Shown: piece after piece, positions 36,379 through 44,088 of the stretch
How positions within the stretch are numbered: position 1 is the stretch's first letter
Layout of the letters: each line of letters opens with the position of its first letter
NCBI RefSeq assembly: GCF_001672895.1
Contig: NZ_LZKP01000107.1
Span: 1-64,000, forward strand
Direction of reading: 5' to 3'
Source of the DNA: Mycobacterium sp. E740
GTDB lineage: Bacteria; Actinomycetota; Actinomycetes; Mycobacteriales; Mycobacteriaceae
DNA length: 64,000 nt
Notes under the pieces: generated by a model
What the model saw: the letters and a program-made list of their open reading frames with translations, nothing else
Database searches by the model: none
What the model was told of the DNA's origin: nothing
Program-made: the position numbers and the translations under genes

Positions 36379-36630
36379 ATGGGAAGGAACACCTCGTTCA
36401 GCCTGGACGACCATTACAAGGCGTTCATCGAGGATGAGGTCGCCTCGGGCCGCTATCGCTCAGCCAGCGACGTCGTGCGGACCGCACTGCGGCTACTCGA
36501 GGATCGCGAGACGCGGTTGCGCGCACTACGTCAGTCCTTGATTGTCGGTGAACGCAGTGGCGACTCGACACCATTCGGCTTCGATGAGTTTGTATCGCGA
36601 AAACGGGCCGAGGAACCGCGTGGTCGGTGA
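36379..36630 (+). CDS. parD: ParD/CopG-type ribbon-helix-helix antitoxin
   Basis: An 83-residue type II antitoxin. The N-terminal RHH DNA-binding motif MGRNTSFSLDDHYKAFIEDEVASGRYRSASDVVRTALRLLEDRE (1-44) is typical of ParD, followed by a flexible toxin-binding tail rich in Glu/Arg (FGFDEFVSRKRAEEPRGR). The start at ATG 36379 gives the standard ParD length and places the operator just upstream; starts further upstream would add 45 residues unrelated to the family. Stop overlaps the toxin start (GTGA). Likely still made and still repressing its promoter. Confidence 0.88.
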   Translation: MGRNTSFSLDDHYKAFIEDEVASGRYRSASDVVRTALRLLEDRETRLRALRQSLIVGERSGDSTPFGFDEFVSRKRAEEPRGR

Positions 36631-36933
36631 GCCGATATATGCTATCACCTGCCGCGCAGGCGGACCTAAGTGACATCTGGGACTACACCTGCGAGCGTTG
36701 GAGCGAAGATAAGGCTGAGAGCTACGTTCGTGAGATCCAGCGAGCGATCGAACGGTTACTGGACAATCCTCTGATCGGGCGTCTGTGTGACGAGGTACGA
36801 CGAGGTACGGGAGGGCTACCGAAAGTACGCCGTCGGATCGCACACGCTGTACTACAGGATTGCTGGCGACGACCTGATTGACGTGGTGCGCATCCTCCAC
36901 AAGCGGATGGATGTCGATCGACACATCGATTGA
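36627..36933 (+). pseudogene. parE: ParE/RelE-family toxin, inactivated by a 10-bp tandem duplication
   Basis: The frame opening SRYMLSPAAQADLSDIWDYTCERWSED is a clear ParE toxin. It stays intact through NPLIGRLCDEVR, then shifts because gacgaggtac is present twice in tandem (36789-36808). The shifted product ends at 36881 as a nonsense tail. Removing one copy restores the conserved ParE end: EGYRKYAVGSHTLYYRI, then the VVRILHKRMD motif, with a stop at 36931-36933 and a 98-residue protein of normal family length. The toxin is therefore broken unless the duplication is a sequence error. GTG 36627 overlaps the parD stop. Confidence 0.85.
36789..36808 (+). repeat. 10-bp tandem duplication in parE
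   Basis: Two adjacent copies of gacgaggtac, at 36789-36798 and 36799-36808. The extra copy adds 10 bp and shifts the reading frame, consistent with replication slippage. Confidence 0.9.
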
Positions 36934-37042
36934 AAGCTCGTAGGACACGAAGCGTCAAAGTCGGATTGCGCTACAAAGCTTTTCGGCATGTGCAACCGGG
37001 ACCGCCGCCGTCTAGTGTTCGAGGACTGACCCCGCTAGATCG

Positions 37043-37648
37043 CTACGTCAGGACGGCGAGCGGCGGGTGCTCGAGCACGCTGGGTTTGTACTCGACCAGC
37101 TGGATGCGGCCGTCGAAGGTGCGGTGCTCAATCATTTCGAGGGCGACGTCCGGATAGCCGTCGTAAATGCGTTCTTCGCCCGTGGCCCCGGTGATCACCG
37201 GGAACATCACCACCCGGAAGCGGTCGACGAGTCCGGCTCGTAGCAACGACCGAGACAGGCTGAGACTGCCGATCGTGCTGAGAAGTCCTGATTCCCTCGA
37301 CTTCATTGCGCGGACCGCCTCGACGGCGTCCTCTCGGACGAGCGTGCAGTTGGCCCACGTCAGTGGCTCCTCGAGTGAGGAGGAGAACACCACCTTGGAC
37401 GCTTGCGTGAGCTCGTCGACGGACGCCGCTTCTTCGGCACTGAACTCGTCCAGGCCATTCGGGACCTCACCGGCGGCAAAGCCCGACATCAGTCGGTAGG
37501 TGTTCGCTCCCATGAGATAGGTGGGCTCGGGCTGCTCGCCGAGCCATGCGAGGTACTCCGGGCCCTCGAGGCCCCAGAACCCTGGCCATCCCTCTCCCGA
37601 TGCGTTGCCGTCGAGGGAGGTGATGAAGTCGACGAGAAGCTCTGACAT
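37043..37648 (-). CDS. Dihydrofolate reductase-family protein (RibD C-terminal type)
   Basis: A 201-residue member of the RibD_C/YyaP-like DHFR-fold group. It opens SELLVDFITSLDGNASGEGWPGFWG, has the family block PTYLMGANTYRLMSGFAAG, the NADPH-binding-like LLSTIGSLSLSRSLLRAGLVDRFRVVMFPVITG, and ends near RTFDGRIQLVEYKPS. These proteins bind NADPH but true DHFR activity is uncommon. ATG 37648 is behind AGGAAAGG; an upstream ATG at 37705 lacks support. Same strand as a degraded remnant just upstream, otherwise isolated. Confidence 0.85.
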   Translation of the reverse strand: MSELLVDFITSLDGNASGEGWPGFWGLEGPEYLAWLGEQPEPTYLMGANTYRLMSGFAAGEVPNGLDEFSAEEAASVDELTQASKVVFSSSLEEPLTWANCTLVREDAVEAVRAMKSRESGLLSTIGSLSLSRSLLRAGLVDRFRVVMFPVITGATGEERIYDGYPDVALEMIEHRTFDGRIQLVEYKPSVLEHPPLAVLT

Positions 37649-37701
37649 GGCGGCGCCCTTTCCTAGGTCTCGAGAGGTTGGACCGGCCGACAGCCACGAA
37701 T

Positions 37702-37857
37702 TCATCGGGCGCGCTGTGGGCCAGCGACGGACGCATGCCTCTGCTCGCGCAACGCTGACGGCATCGGCTTGTAGTTGAGCCGTCGATCATCGACCGCGTC
37801 GGCGAGCAACGCCACGTAATTGTCGATCTTCTGGCTCGTCGATGGACGCCAAGCCGA
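37702..37857 (-). pseudogene. C-terminal gene remnant, 51 codons
   Basis: An open stretch on the minus strand between two stops with no start codon in a sensible place. It reads like the end of a real protein: SAWRPSTSQKIDNYVALLAD, then AVDDRRLNYKPMPSALREQR. Composition and codon use are coding-like (GC third positions). I do not recognise the family. It may be the tail of a gene lost by deletion upstream of the DHFR-like gene. Confidence 0.3.
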
Positions 37858-38084
37858 CTAGCGCCGCGGGTGGCGGTCCCACATCACTTACGCAAGCCGC
37901 AGTCACAGCGATGCACCTTTTACACGTGGGTCCTCGCACTTTGCCTGTGAAACGTCGAGCGATGTGACTGCGGTGAGATGAGATCGGCTGCGGCTCCGAG
38001 CTCCTCAGCGAGTAAGCGGCCATGTTCCGCTACACATGAGCCGCCAGTTATGTTGTAGAGCGACTGCTCTGTTATGGTGGCTCA
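37858..38084. other. Gene-free region with possible TetR operator
   Basis: With the remnant, this makes a 430-base gap lacking an intact gene. Just upstream of the TetR start, agagc-gact-gctct (38057-38070) is a short dyad that could be its autoregulatory site, next to a tatggt -10-like hexamer (38073-38078). Nothing else recognised. Confidence 0.35.
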
Positions 38085-38714
38085 GTGCCCCGCCCGCGTG
38101 TTCATGACCTCGAGCAAGCACTCGATGCCGTCGAGAAACTCGCCGTCGCCGATGGAGCTGCCGCAGTGACGATTCGCGCACTGTCGGAGGCGACTTCGAT
38201 GTCCAACGGTGCGCTCTATCACGCCTTCGGATCGCGAGCGGGGCTATTGGGACGCGCCTGGGTACGCGCTGCTCAGAGGTTCCTGCAGTTGCAACGCGAG
38301 GCCGTCGAGCGATCCCTCGACGGCGGGACCCATCCCGACGGCAGCGCACCAGCGGTGGAAGCCGTTGTCGCCGCAGCGCTGTGCCCGGCGGTGTTCCATG
38401 ACCAGCACCCCACCTCTGCGCAGTTTTTGCTCACCGTGTCACGGGCGGAATTGCTGCGATCCACCGAGGTCCCGGCCGAGGTGGCCACTGAGCTTCGTCG
38501 ACTGGACAAGGCGCTGGTCGCGATCTTCGTGCAGTTATCGCGGAGTTTGTGGGACCGCAGGGACAAGGCGGCGGTGGCGTTAGTCCGCGACTGCGTGGTC
38601 TCGTTGCCCACGGCGTTGCTGCTGCGGCATAACGGTCCCGCTGACCGCTCGGCACGCGAACGGCTCGCCGCAGCCGTGCGAGCTGTCCTGTCCATTCCAC
38701 CGGACAACGTCTAA
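38085..38714 (+). CDS. TetR-family regulator
   Basis: A 209-residue regulator. The HTH at about 12-58 has AVTIRALSEATSMSNGALYHAFGSRAGLLGRAWVRAA, the canonical TetR helix-turn-helix. The C-terminal ligand domain is helical, with FLLTVSRAELLRSTEVPAEV. It starts at GTG 38085 and lies 42 bp upstream of a crotonase and a hotdog protein on the same strand. An acyl-CoA-responsive control of that small operon is a reasonable inference. Confidence 0.9.
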   Translation: MPRPRVHDLEQALDAVEKLAVADGAAAVTIRALSEATSMSNGALYHAFGSRAGLLGRAWVRAAQRFLQLQREAVERSLDGGTHPDGSAPAVEAVVAAALCPAVFHDQHPTSAQFLLTVSRAELLRSTEVPAEVATELRRLDKALVAIFVQLSRSLWDRRDKAAVALVRDCVVSLPTALLLRHNGPADRSARERLAAAVRAVLSIPPDNV

Positions 38715-38756
38715 ACCCCACCCGTACAACCGATCTCGACAGAAGGGACCTCGCCG

Positions 38757-39413
38757 ATGCCCTCCACCCTGGAGTACCGAGACAAGATCGCCGTGTTGAA
38801 TCTCGGCGATGACGCGAACCGATTTTCTCCCGAACAACTCGACACCCTCGACACCCAACTTGCCGAGGTAGCGAAGAACGCGCACGCGCTGATCACCACC
38901 GGCACGGGCAAGTTCTACTCCAACGGTCTGGACCTCGACTGGCTCGGCGCCAACAGCGACCGCCTGAGCTGGTATGTCGACCGCGTGCACGGGCTGCTGG
39001 GCCGGGTACTGACCTTCCCGCTGCCCACGGTCGCCGCGGTCAACGGACACGCCTTCGGCGCCGGCTCAATGCTGGCCATGGCTCACGACTTTCGGGTGAT
39101 GCGTGAGGATCGCGGTTACTTCTGTTTCCCCGAAGTCGACATCCAGATCCCCTTCACTGCCGGAATGGCTGCACTCATCCAAGCCAAGGTGCCCCCGCAG
39201 ACCGCCGTCACCGCGATGACCACCGGACACCGTTACGGCGGCCCGCACGCCCTTGCCGCCGCCCTGGTCGACGACACCGCACCGGAAGGTGAGGTCGTCG
39301 ACGCAGCGATCAACCGCGTACAACCCATCCTCGGGAAGAATCCCGGCACCCTCGGCGCGATCAAGACAACGATGTACGCCGCGGTGTCAGCAGCACTGGC
39401 AGACGGCCGATGA
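38757..39413 (+). CDS. Enoyl-CoA hydratase/isomerase family protein
   Basis: A 218-residue crotonase-fold protein, shorter than typical hydratases (about 260). Oxyanion-hole regions are SNGLDLDWL near 54-62 and NGHAFGAGSMLAMAHDFRVM near 96-115. The following GYFCFPEVDIQIPFTAGMAAL is characteristic of delta3-delta2 enoyl-CoA isomerases (plant ECI-like) rather than two-Glu hydratases. It probably shifts a double bond during unsaturated fatty-acid breakdown. Good ribosome site (AGAAGGGA) before ATG 38757; overlaps the next gene by ATGA. Confidence 0.88.
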   Translation: MPSTLEYRDKIAVLNLGDDANRFSPEQLDTLDTQLAEVAKNAHALITTGTGKFYSNGLDLDWLGANSDRLSWYVDRVHGLLGRVLTFPLPTVAAVNGHAFGAGSMLAMAHDFRVMREDRGYFCFPEVDIQIPFTAGMAALIQAKVPPQTAVTAMTTGHRYGGPHALAAALVDDTAPEGEVVDAAINRVQPILGKNPGTLGAIKTTMYAAVSAALADGR

Positions 39414-39907
39414 CCGCGCAGTCGGCGCGCAGCGCCAATCTCCGAATCTGGGACACACTGCAACGCATACCTTTTGGAGACCGCATCTTCAGCCAGGCGC
39501 TGTGCTGGAAGGCACCGTACTTCCGCTCAGTTCACCCCCGCATCGTCGCTTTGGAGCCCGGGCTTTGCCGTGTCGAGGGCCCCAATCGGAGGAGTGTTCA
39601 CAACCATCTGGGCACTTATCATGCGATCGCCTCGTGCAACATGGCTGAGATCGCCGCAGGCGTGATGACCGAGGTCACCATCCCGACAACCCACCGCTGG
39701 ATACCCGTCGGGATGACCGTCGAATACCACGCCAAGGGCGTCACAGCCGTGACCGCGGTGGCACAGCTCGACCCGATCCCACACTTCGGGGACACGCCAG
39801 AACAACTCGTCGTCCCCGTCGAGGTGCGAGACACCTCCGGCACCGTATTCGTCACCGCTCGGATCACCATGCACGTCTCGCCCAAGCGCGCCGGAAAAAA
39901 CGAGTGA
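39410..39907 (+). CDS. DUF4442 hotdog-fold protein, probable thioesterase
   Basis: A 165-residue single-hotdog protein of the DUF4442 group. Key block: VRVEGPNRRSVHNHLGTYHAIASCNMAEIAAGVMTE (residues about 49-85), in which HNHLGTxHAxAxxxxxE is the family substrate-binding signature. WIPVGMTVEYHAKGVTAVTAVAQL follows. It probably hydrolyses or binds an acyl-CoA made by the adjacent crotonase, with which it is translationally coupled (ATGA). The exact substrate is unknown. Confidence 0.85.
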   Translation: MTAQSARSANLRIWDTLQRIPFGDRIFSQALCWKAPYFRSVHPRIVALEPGLCRVEGPNRRSVHNHLGTYHAIASCNMAEIAAGVMTEVTIPTTHRWIPVGMTVEYHAKGVTAVTAVAQLDPIPHFGDTPEQLVVPVEVRDTSGTVFVTARITMHVSPKRAGKNE

Positions 39908-40037
39908 CACCAACGCCACACACGCGAAACCGCGGCGAACTTCTACTTTCAGGATAAGGCCTGATGGGGGGCTTGCGGCAAGACCGGGGTGATGCTGCAT
40001 GCTTGCGTGTCTCAGCAGCCCGACCGAAGGAATCCCG

Positions 40038-40457
40038 GTGTCCAAACCGCTCGATGACGGCCCCTTCTTCCATGGCACGATCGCGCAGTTGAGGGTCGGT
40101 GACCTGCTCACCGCGGGTCATCGATCGAACTACCGTCCCGAGATCGTGATGAACCACATCTACTTCACCGCTCTCGTTGACGGCGCTGGACTTGCTGCGG
40201 AGATCGCCGCAGAACTCGCCGGCGACCAAGCCCTTCCGCGGGTGTACGAAGTAGAGCCGACCGGCGAGTTCGAGAATGACCCGAACGTGACCGACAAGAA
40301 GTTCCCCGGCAACCCCACTCGGTCGTACCGCAGTACGGCGCCGCTGCGGATCGTCGGCGAGATCACCGAGTGGACGCGACTGACGCCTGAGCAGTTGCAG
40401 ATGTGGCGGGAACGGCTGTCTGTGCTCTCAAGCCAGCGAGGGGAGATCCTCAACTGA
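40038..40457 (+). CDS. arr: NAD+-rifampin ADP-ribosyltransferase (Arr)
   Basis: A 139-residue enzyme that inactivates rifamycins by transferring ADP-ribose from NAD+ to the C23 hydroxyl. It matches Arr of M. smegmatis in length (142) and in the blocks FFHGT (H12), NHIYFTALVDGA (Y42), and NDPNVTDKKFPGNPTRSYRS (D81), corresponding to the catalytic His-Tyr-Asp. The start GTG 40038 is behind GAAGGA. It predicts intrinsic rifampicin resistance. No integron or transposon is nearby, so it is a chromosomal resident gene, as in other fast growers. Confidence 0.95.
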   Translation: MSKPLDDGPFFHGTIAQLRVGDLLTAGHRSNYRPEIVMNHIYFTALVDGAGLAAEIAAELAGDQALPRVYEVEPTGEFENDPNVTDKKFPGNPTRSYRSTAPLRIVGEITEWTRLTPEQLQMWRERLSVLSSQRGEILN

Positions 40458-40583
40458 CACGAGTTGCATCGACCGTCGAATAGACATCCGTGACGTCAGT
40501 TCGTAGCCTTGCCCGGGACATCGACAGCGGGCCGGGATCGGCCTGAAGACCGACCAAGGATCGTGACAATCCGCGTGACGGGG

Positions 40584-41654
40584 ATGCGCCACTCGTTTCG
40601 GCGAACAGTGTGCGGTTGTGCAACCGCAGTACTAGTGCTGGGCATCTCGATGAGCGCCGTCCACGCTGACCCGGCGGCTGATGCTCTGGCCAGGCTCAAC
40701 GAGTTGTCCCGGCAGGCGGTGCAGAGTCGCGAGGCCGTCACGGCGGCCCAGCGCGATGCCGACGCCAAGGCGGCCGAACAAGCAGCCGCCGACGGCCGCC
40801 ACCGCGCCGACCTGGCAGCGCTCCAGGCCGCTAACTCCCAACTCGAGCCGTATCAGGCCGCTGTCAATGGAATCGCGGCAATGAACTACACCAGCGGGCG
40901 CGACGGTCAGTTTGCGGCGGTGCTCACCGCGACTTCCCCCCAGCAATTGATCGATCAGTTGTCGATGCAACGGACGGTCGGCGCTGGCATCGCCGATCAG
41001 TTGGCGGCCTACCAGTCGGCACGCGAGCGCGCGGCCACCGCAGCCCGGGCGTCGGAGAGATCGGCCGACGACGCCCGCGTCGCGGCGGACTCGGCCGCCG
41101 CGGTGCGCGCAGAGCTGCAGGCCAAGCTGAGCGAGCTGCTGCGACAGATCGCGGCCGCGCAGGCACAGTACGCGGCACTGACACCGCAGCAGCAAGCGAT
41201 CGTCGACAACGCGCCCCCGCCGAGTGCGCCCGCTCCGGCCAACCCCCTCCTCAACGCGATGCCCGGCCAGCCTCCGTCGGCGGCTGTCGTGGACATCCCG
41301 GAAGCGCTGCCCGTCGGTGTGGCGTCAGAGGCGGGACTGCAGCCCAACACGATCGTCGCGGCGCGGGCCGTCAGCCACCAGTTCCCTCAGATCGCCGAAA
41401 TCGACGGCGTACGCCCGGATTCGAAGCCGTGGCATCCCAGCGGACTGGCCATCGACATTATGATTCCCAACCCCGAGAGCCCCGAGGGCATCGCGCTCGG
41501 CGACCAGATCCTCGCGTTCGCGATGAGCAATGCGGGCCGATTCGGGCTGCAGGACGTGATCTGGCGCGGCACTTATTACACGCCAGCCGGTCCCCAAGCA
41601 TCGGGGTACGGCCACTACGACCACGTGCACATCACCGTGACGCCACGAGGCTGA
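40584..41654 (+). CDS. Secreted coiled-coil protein with M15-like (DD-endopeptidase/carboxypeptidase) domain
   Basis: A 356-residue exported protein. A signal peptide (about 1-29, ending VHADP) precedes a long Ala/Gln/Arg coiled coil (about 30-205) like the N-terminal autoinhibitory domain of RipA. A Pro-rich linker leads to a C-terminal domain with the LAS-peptidase zinc pattern: HPSGLAIDI (H-x6-D), then GYGHYDHVHITV. It probably cleaves peptidoglycan peptides, perhaps with the coiled coil as inhibitor or septum tether. The start is uncertain: ATG 40584, GTG 40575 and GTG 40563 are all possible; 40584 fits the signal peptide best. Confidence 0.8.
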   Translation: MRHSFRRTVCGCATAVLVLGISMSAVHADPAADALARLNELSRQAVQSREAVTAAQRDADAKAAEQAAADGRHRADLAALQAANSQLEPYQAAVNGIAAMNYTSGRDGQFAAVLTATSPQQLIDQLSMQRTVGAGIADQLAAYQSARERAATAARASERSADDARVAADSAAAVRAELQAKLSELLRQIAAAQAQYAALTPQQQAIVDNAPPPSAPAPANPLLNAMPGQPPSAAVVDIPEALPVGVASEAGLQPNTIVAARAVSHQFPQIAEIDGVRPDSKPWHPSGLAIDIMIPNPESPEGIALGDQILAFAMSNAGRFGLQDVIWRGTYYTPAGPQASGYGHYDHVHITVTPRG

Positions 41655-41669
41655 GCAGCTCACCCGACG

Positions 41670-42476
41670 TCAGGGATGCAGGTTCCACTGGCCGCAGTCT
41701 TGGGCCAGCACATCGTTGACGTCGACGCGGACGCCGCCGACCACCGGTCCCGGATTCGACGCGGTGTCGATGATGCGTTGATAGAGGACTGCTGCCGGAT
41801 ATACCTGACCGCCCGACCAGGATCGGGTTTGCCACGCCCACACGCGGCCGGGCGACCCCGACCGCCCGATGACGCCGTCGGCCGCAGCCCACTGGCACGC
41901 CTTGATGCCGCCGTAGATTCCGGTGCGCTGCACGCCGATCACCGAATTGATTCCGCGAAACCACTGCAGTACCAAGGCGTTCCACGCTTGGCGGTCGATG
42001 TCGTCGTCGACGCTGAAGAAGACCGGAGCACTCCGACCGCCACCGGCGGCGGTATGCAGCTGCCAGGCGGTTTTCGCGTCGGCGACGCCACCGGCGTATC
42101 CGCGGGTGAAATCTGAGGGTGCTGTCCCGCCCGGCTTCCCGTATTGGTAGTTGCTGACGATCACCAAGCCGGCGGCCGTCAGCGACTTCGCGTAGGGCAA
42201 CGTGATCGGTTTGGCGCCGAAAGTCGAGCCGGGCCGCGACGTCGACACGTAGTTGATCACCCCCGCGTGGCCGGCGGCTCGAATGTCCTGGGCCGGAATC
42301 TGACGCGCGGCGTAGTCGATGAGCGTTGGAGCTGCGGCAGACGCCGGAGGCGCCCCGGCACCCGCCGATGCGACGCCCAGGCCGGCCAGCGCCGACGCGG
42401 CAGCGGCATAGCGCAGCGCCTCACGCCGAGAAATCCGGGACGCGCGCAGGTCGAATTCCCCAGACGCGTCCCGCAT
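41670..42476 (-). CDS. Tat-exported DUF1906 glycoside-hydrolase-like protein (Rv2525c-like)
   Basis: A 268-residue protein with a twin-arginine signal (SRISRREALRYAAAASALAG, cleavage near ASAAA) and a DUF1906 TIM-barrel domain related to GH25-type hydrolases: TLIDYAARQIPAQDIRAAG, VNYVSTSRPGSTFG-like, APVFFSVDDDI, GVQRTGIYGG and RVDVNDVLAQDCGQWNLHP. M. tuberculosis Rv2525c has the same architecture and is a Tat substrate affecting beta-lactam sensitivity and cell-wall properties. Convergent with the M15-like gene (15-bp gap), making a pair of wall-directed exported proteins. Confidence 0.9.
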   Translation of the reverse strand: MRDASGEFDLRASRISRREALRYAAAASALAGLGVASAGAGAPPASAAAPTLIDYAARQIPAQDIRAAGHAGVINYVSTSRPGSTFGAKPITLPYAKSLTAAGLVIVSNYQYGKPGGTAPSDFTRGYAGGVADAKTAWQLHTAAGGGRSAPVFFSVDDDIDRQAWNALVLQWFRGINSVIGVQRTGIYGGIKACQWAAADGVIGRSGSPGRVWAWQTRSWSGGQVYPAAVLYQRIIDTASNPGPVVGGVRVDVNDVLAQDCGQWNLHP

Positions 42477-42770
42477 GGCGTGATGTTAACCAAAGTTACT
42501 GCTGTTGACGGTGTGGCGCGCGGGCCGAGGTTGAATTGAGTGCCGGTTGCCACACGGCCACGCTGTTCGAGCCCAACCGTTGAATCTCCTGCCGGCATTG
42601 CGTAGCGTCGCCGCATGGGTTCGATGTGACCCGCCGCCCGCACCGAGAAATCGGTGAGGTGAACACATCGGGAATGGTCACACATCACTCGTCTACGAGC
42701 CACGGTGCCATGACAGGTCAGTAACGCGGGCACTGAATTGCCTTCCGGCACCGGAAACGTAGGTGATGAG

Positions 42771-43292
42771 ATGGATTTGACCCTCGCTGATGCCAAACGC
42801 GCCGCCCGAGTGCTTCGCGACCAACTACCGCACGTGGGCCTCAAGCAGTCGAAGGCTCTGGAGATTGTGGCCCAACAATTGGGCTTCACAAATTGGAACA
42901 CCGCGTCCGCGCGGCTGGGGGCACACCGGGGAATGGGTGCACCGGTTCCCGTTCTCCGCAGCCTCGACGAGGACCGTGCGCGCGAATTCTACGTCGGCTA
43001 CTTGCATTTCACCGTCGAGTGGGAGCACCGCTTCGATGACGCAATGCCTCTCTACATGCGGTTGCGGCGCGACCGCTTCGTGCTGGACGTGTCAGAGCAC
43101 CACGGCGACGGTAGCCCGGGTTCGACCGTCTGGGTGCCGGTGAGTGACATCTCTGCATTACACAGGGAGCTCCGCGCGAGGAACTACTCTCGGATGAATC
43201 CCGACATCGATGCCGACTCGCCAGGCGGGCCGACCATGGAAGTCATCGACCCGTTCTCCAACACCATCCGGTTCTGCCAACCGAGGACGTGA
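42771..43292 (+). CDS. Glyoxalase-superfamily protein with N-terminal glyoxalase-related domain
   Basis: A 173-residue protein. The N-terminal helical module (1-52; AKRAARVLRDQLPHVGLKQ, SKALEIVAQQLGFTNWNTAS) is the glyoxalase-related domain found before many VOC proteins. The C-terminal VOC (bleomycin-resistance/glyoxalase) domain has VPVLRSLDEDRAREFYVGYLHFTVEWEHRF, RDRFVLDVSEHHGDGSPGSTVWVPV and MEVIDPFSNTIRFCQ. Possible metal ligands are His/Glu at these edges. Metal-dependent enzyme or drug-binding protein; substrate unknown. ATG 42771 is behind AGGTGATGAG. The 294 bases before it hold no gene I can support. Confidence 0.85.
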   Translation: MDLTLADAKRAARVLRDQLPHVGLKQSKALEIVAQQLGFTNWNTASARLGAHRGMGAPVPVLRSLDEDRAREFYVGYLHFTVEWEHRFDDAMPLYMRLRRDRFVLDVSEHHGDGSPGSTVWVPVSDISALHRELRARNYSRMNPDIDADSPGGPTMEVIDPFSNTIRFCQPRT

Positions 43293-43378
43293 GACAGTCG
43301 GGCGCGAGTGACTAGACCTCGGGAGCACCAAACCTGAACGGTGCTTAATCCGCTCTGTGACTGCCTATTTCGAATTCC

Positions 43379-43687
43379 TCATCGGAGCGAGCGGCGGTAC
43401 GGCGGCTTGTGAACGGCGGCCGCTATGAGTACGACGACGCCCGTCGTAGTGAGACCGACTGTCCAAAGACGACGGTGGCGCAGCGCGGTTTGACACAAGT
43501 CATCGGATTCCTCGGCGACGGGCTCGTCACCAAATGCATCGGCAGCGGCGGAAGATCCCGGCGCAATTGCGGTGCCACACAACAGGTGCACCGATTCGAC
43601 GTGGATCGGTACCGGGGTGATGAGGCCGACGACGCCTATCAGCACTGCCGCCAGGCCGCCGACTCCTACAAGTGAACGCCACGGCAT
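43379..43687 (-). CDS. Small two-helix membrane protein
   Basis: A 102-residue protein with transmembrane helices near 5-24 (SLVGVGGLAAVLIGVVGLITP) and 75-92 (LWTVGLTTTGVVVLIAAAV). Between them is an extracytoplasmic loop with two cysteines (HLLCGTAIAPG, DDLCQTALRHRR) that could pair. This layout is common among unannotated mycobacterial membrane proteins. ATG 43687 has GGAGGG 13 bases upstream, a long spacing, so the start is tentative. Another small membrane protein gene ends 25 bp upstream on the same strand. Confidence 0.6.
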   Translation of the reverse strand: MPWRSLVGVGGLAAVLIGVVGLITPVPIHVESVHLLCGTAIAPGSSAAADAFGDEPVAEESDDLCQTALRHRRLWTVGLTTTGVVVLIAAAVHKPPYRRSLR

Positions 43688-43712
43688 GCGGTCTGGTTCT
43701 CCCTCCGAAAGG

Positions 43713-43967
43713 TCACGAACTATGCCTGTGAGACGCCAGCACGGTGCTCCGGGTACGGTGCGAACGCAGTTGGATGCGCCACTCAGCGAGTACTGCCGTG
43801 GCCAGGTACAGGCTTGTCCACACGACAAGTGCCGGCCAGATTCCCAGCACATCCTTGGACATGAGCACCACGAACAACCACACGGCGAAGCCCCACGTGA
43901 AAAAGCTGTTCAGGCCGTGGATCCAGCGAGTCTCGTCGGCTGCAGAGCATCGATGGCGTTTCCTCAC
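43713..43967 (-). CDS. Small 2-TM protein
   Basis: An 84-residue protein with a cytosolic start (MRKRHRCSAADETRWIHGLN), two hydrophobic helices (about 20-37, FFTWGFAVWLFVVLMSKD; and 41-60, IWPALVVWTSLYLATAVLAE) and a basic tail. Resembles 2TM-type accessory membrane proteins. No family recognised. Same strand as, and 25 bp before, another small membrane protein, so a two-gene unit is likely. Confidence 0.5.
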   Translation of the reverse strand: MRKRHRCSAADETRWIHGLNSFFTWGFAVWLFVVLMSKDVLGIWPALVVWTSLYLATAVLAEWRIQLRSHRTRSTVLASHRHSS

Positions 43968-44088
43968 CCCACCGGTCTAGCGCATAATCTCCGGCGAGAC
44001 ACCGCCGCTAACGGTTTCTTAACGGGGGATGCAGTCGCGTGCAGCCCATGCGCTCAACGTATTTCACACGTGCTTCAAGCCCGGCCCG

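Noticed and set aside
37787-38023. 78-codon minus-strand frame in the gap before the TetR gene
   Set aside because: No ribosome site, basic low-information product, and overlaps a better coding-like remnant in another frame.
33515-38084. Prophage or integrative element
   Set aside because: No integrase, portal, terminase or capsid gene and no direct-repeat att pair found; only composition and gene content suggest acquisition.
43409-43675. Plus-strand open frame opposite the small two-helix membrane protein
   Set aside because: The minus-strand frame has two clear transmembrane helices; the plus frame has no ribosome site or recognisable features.
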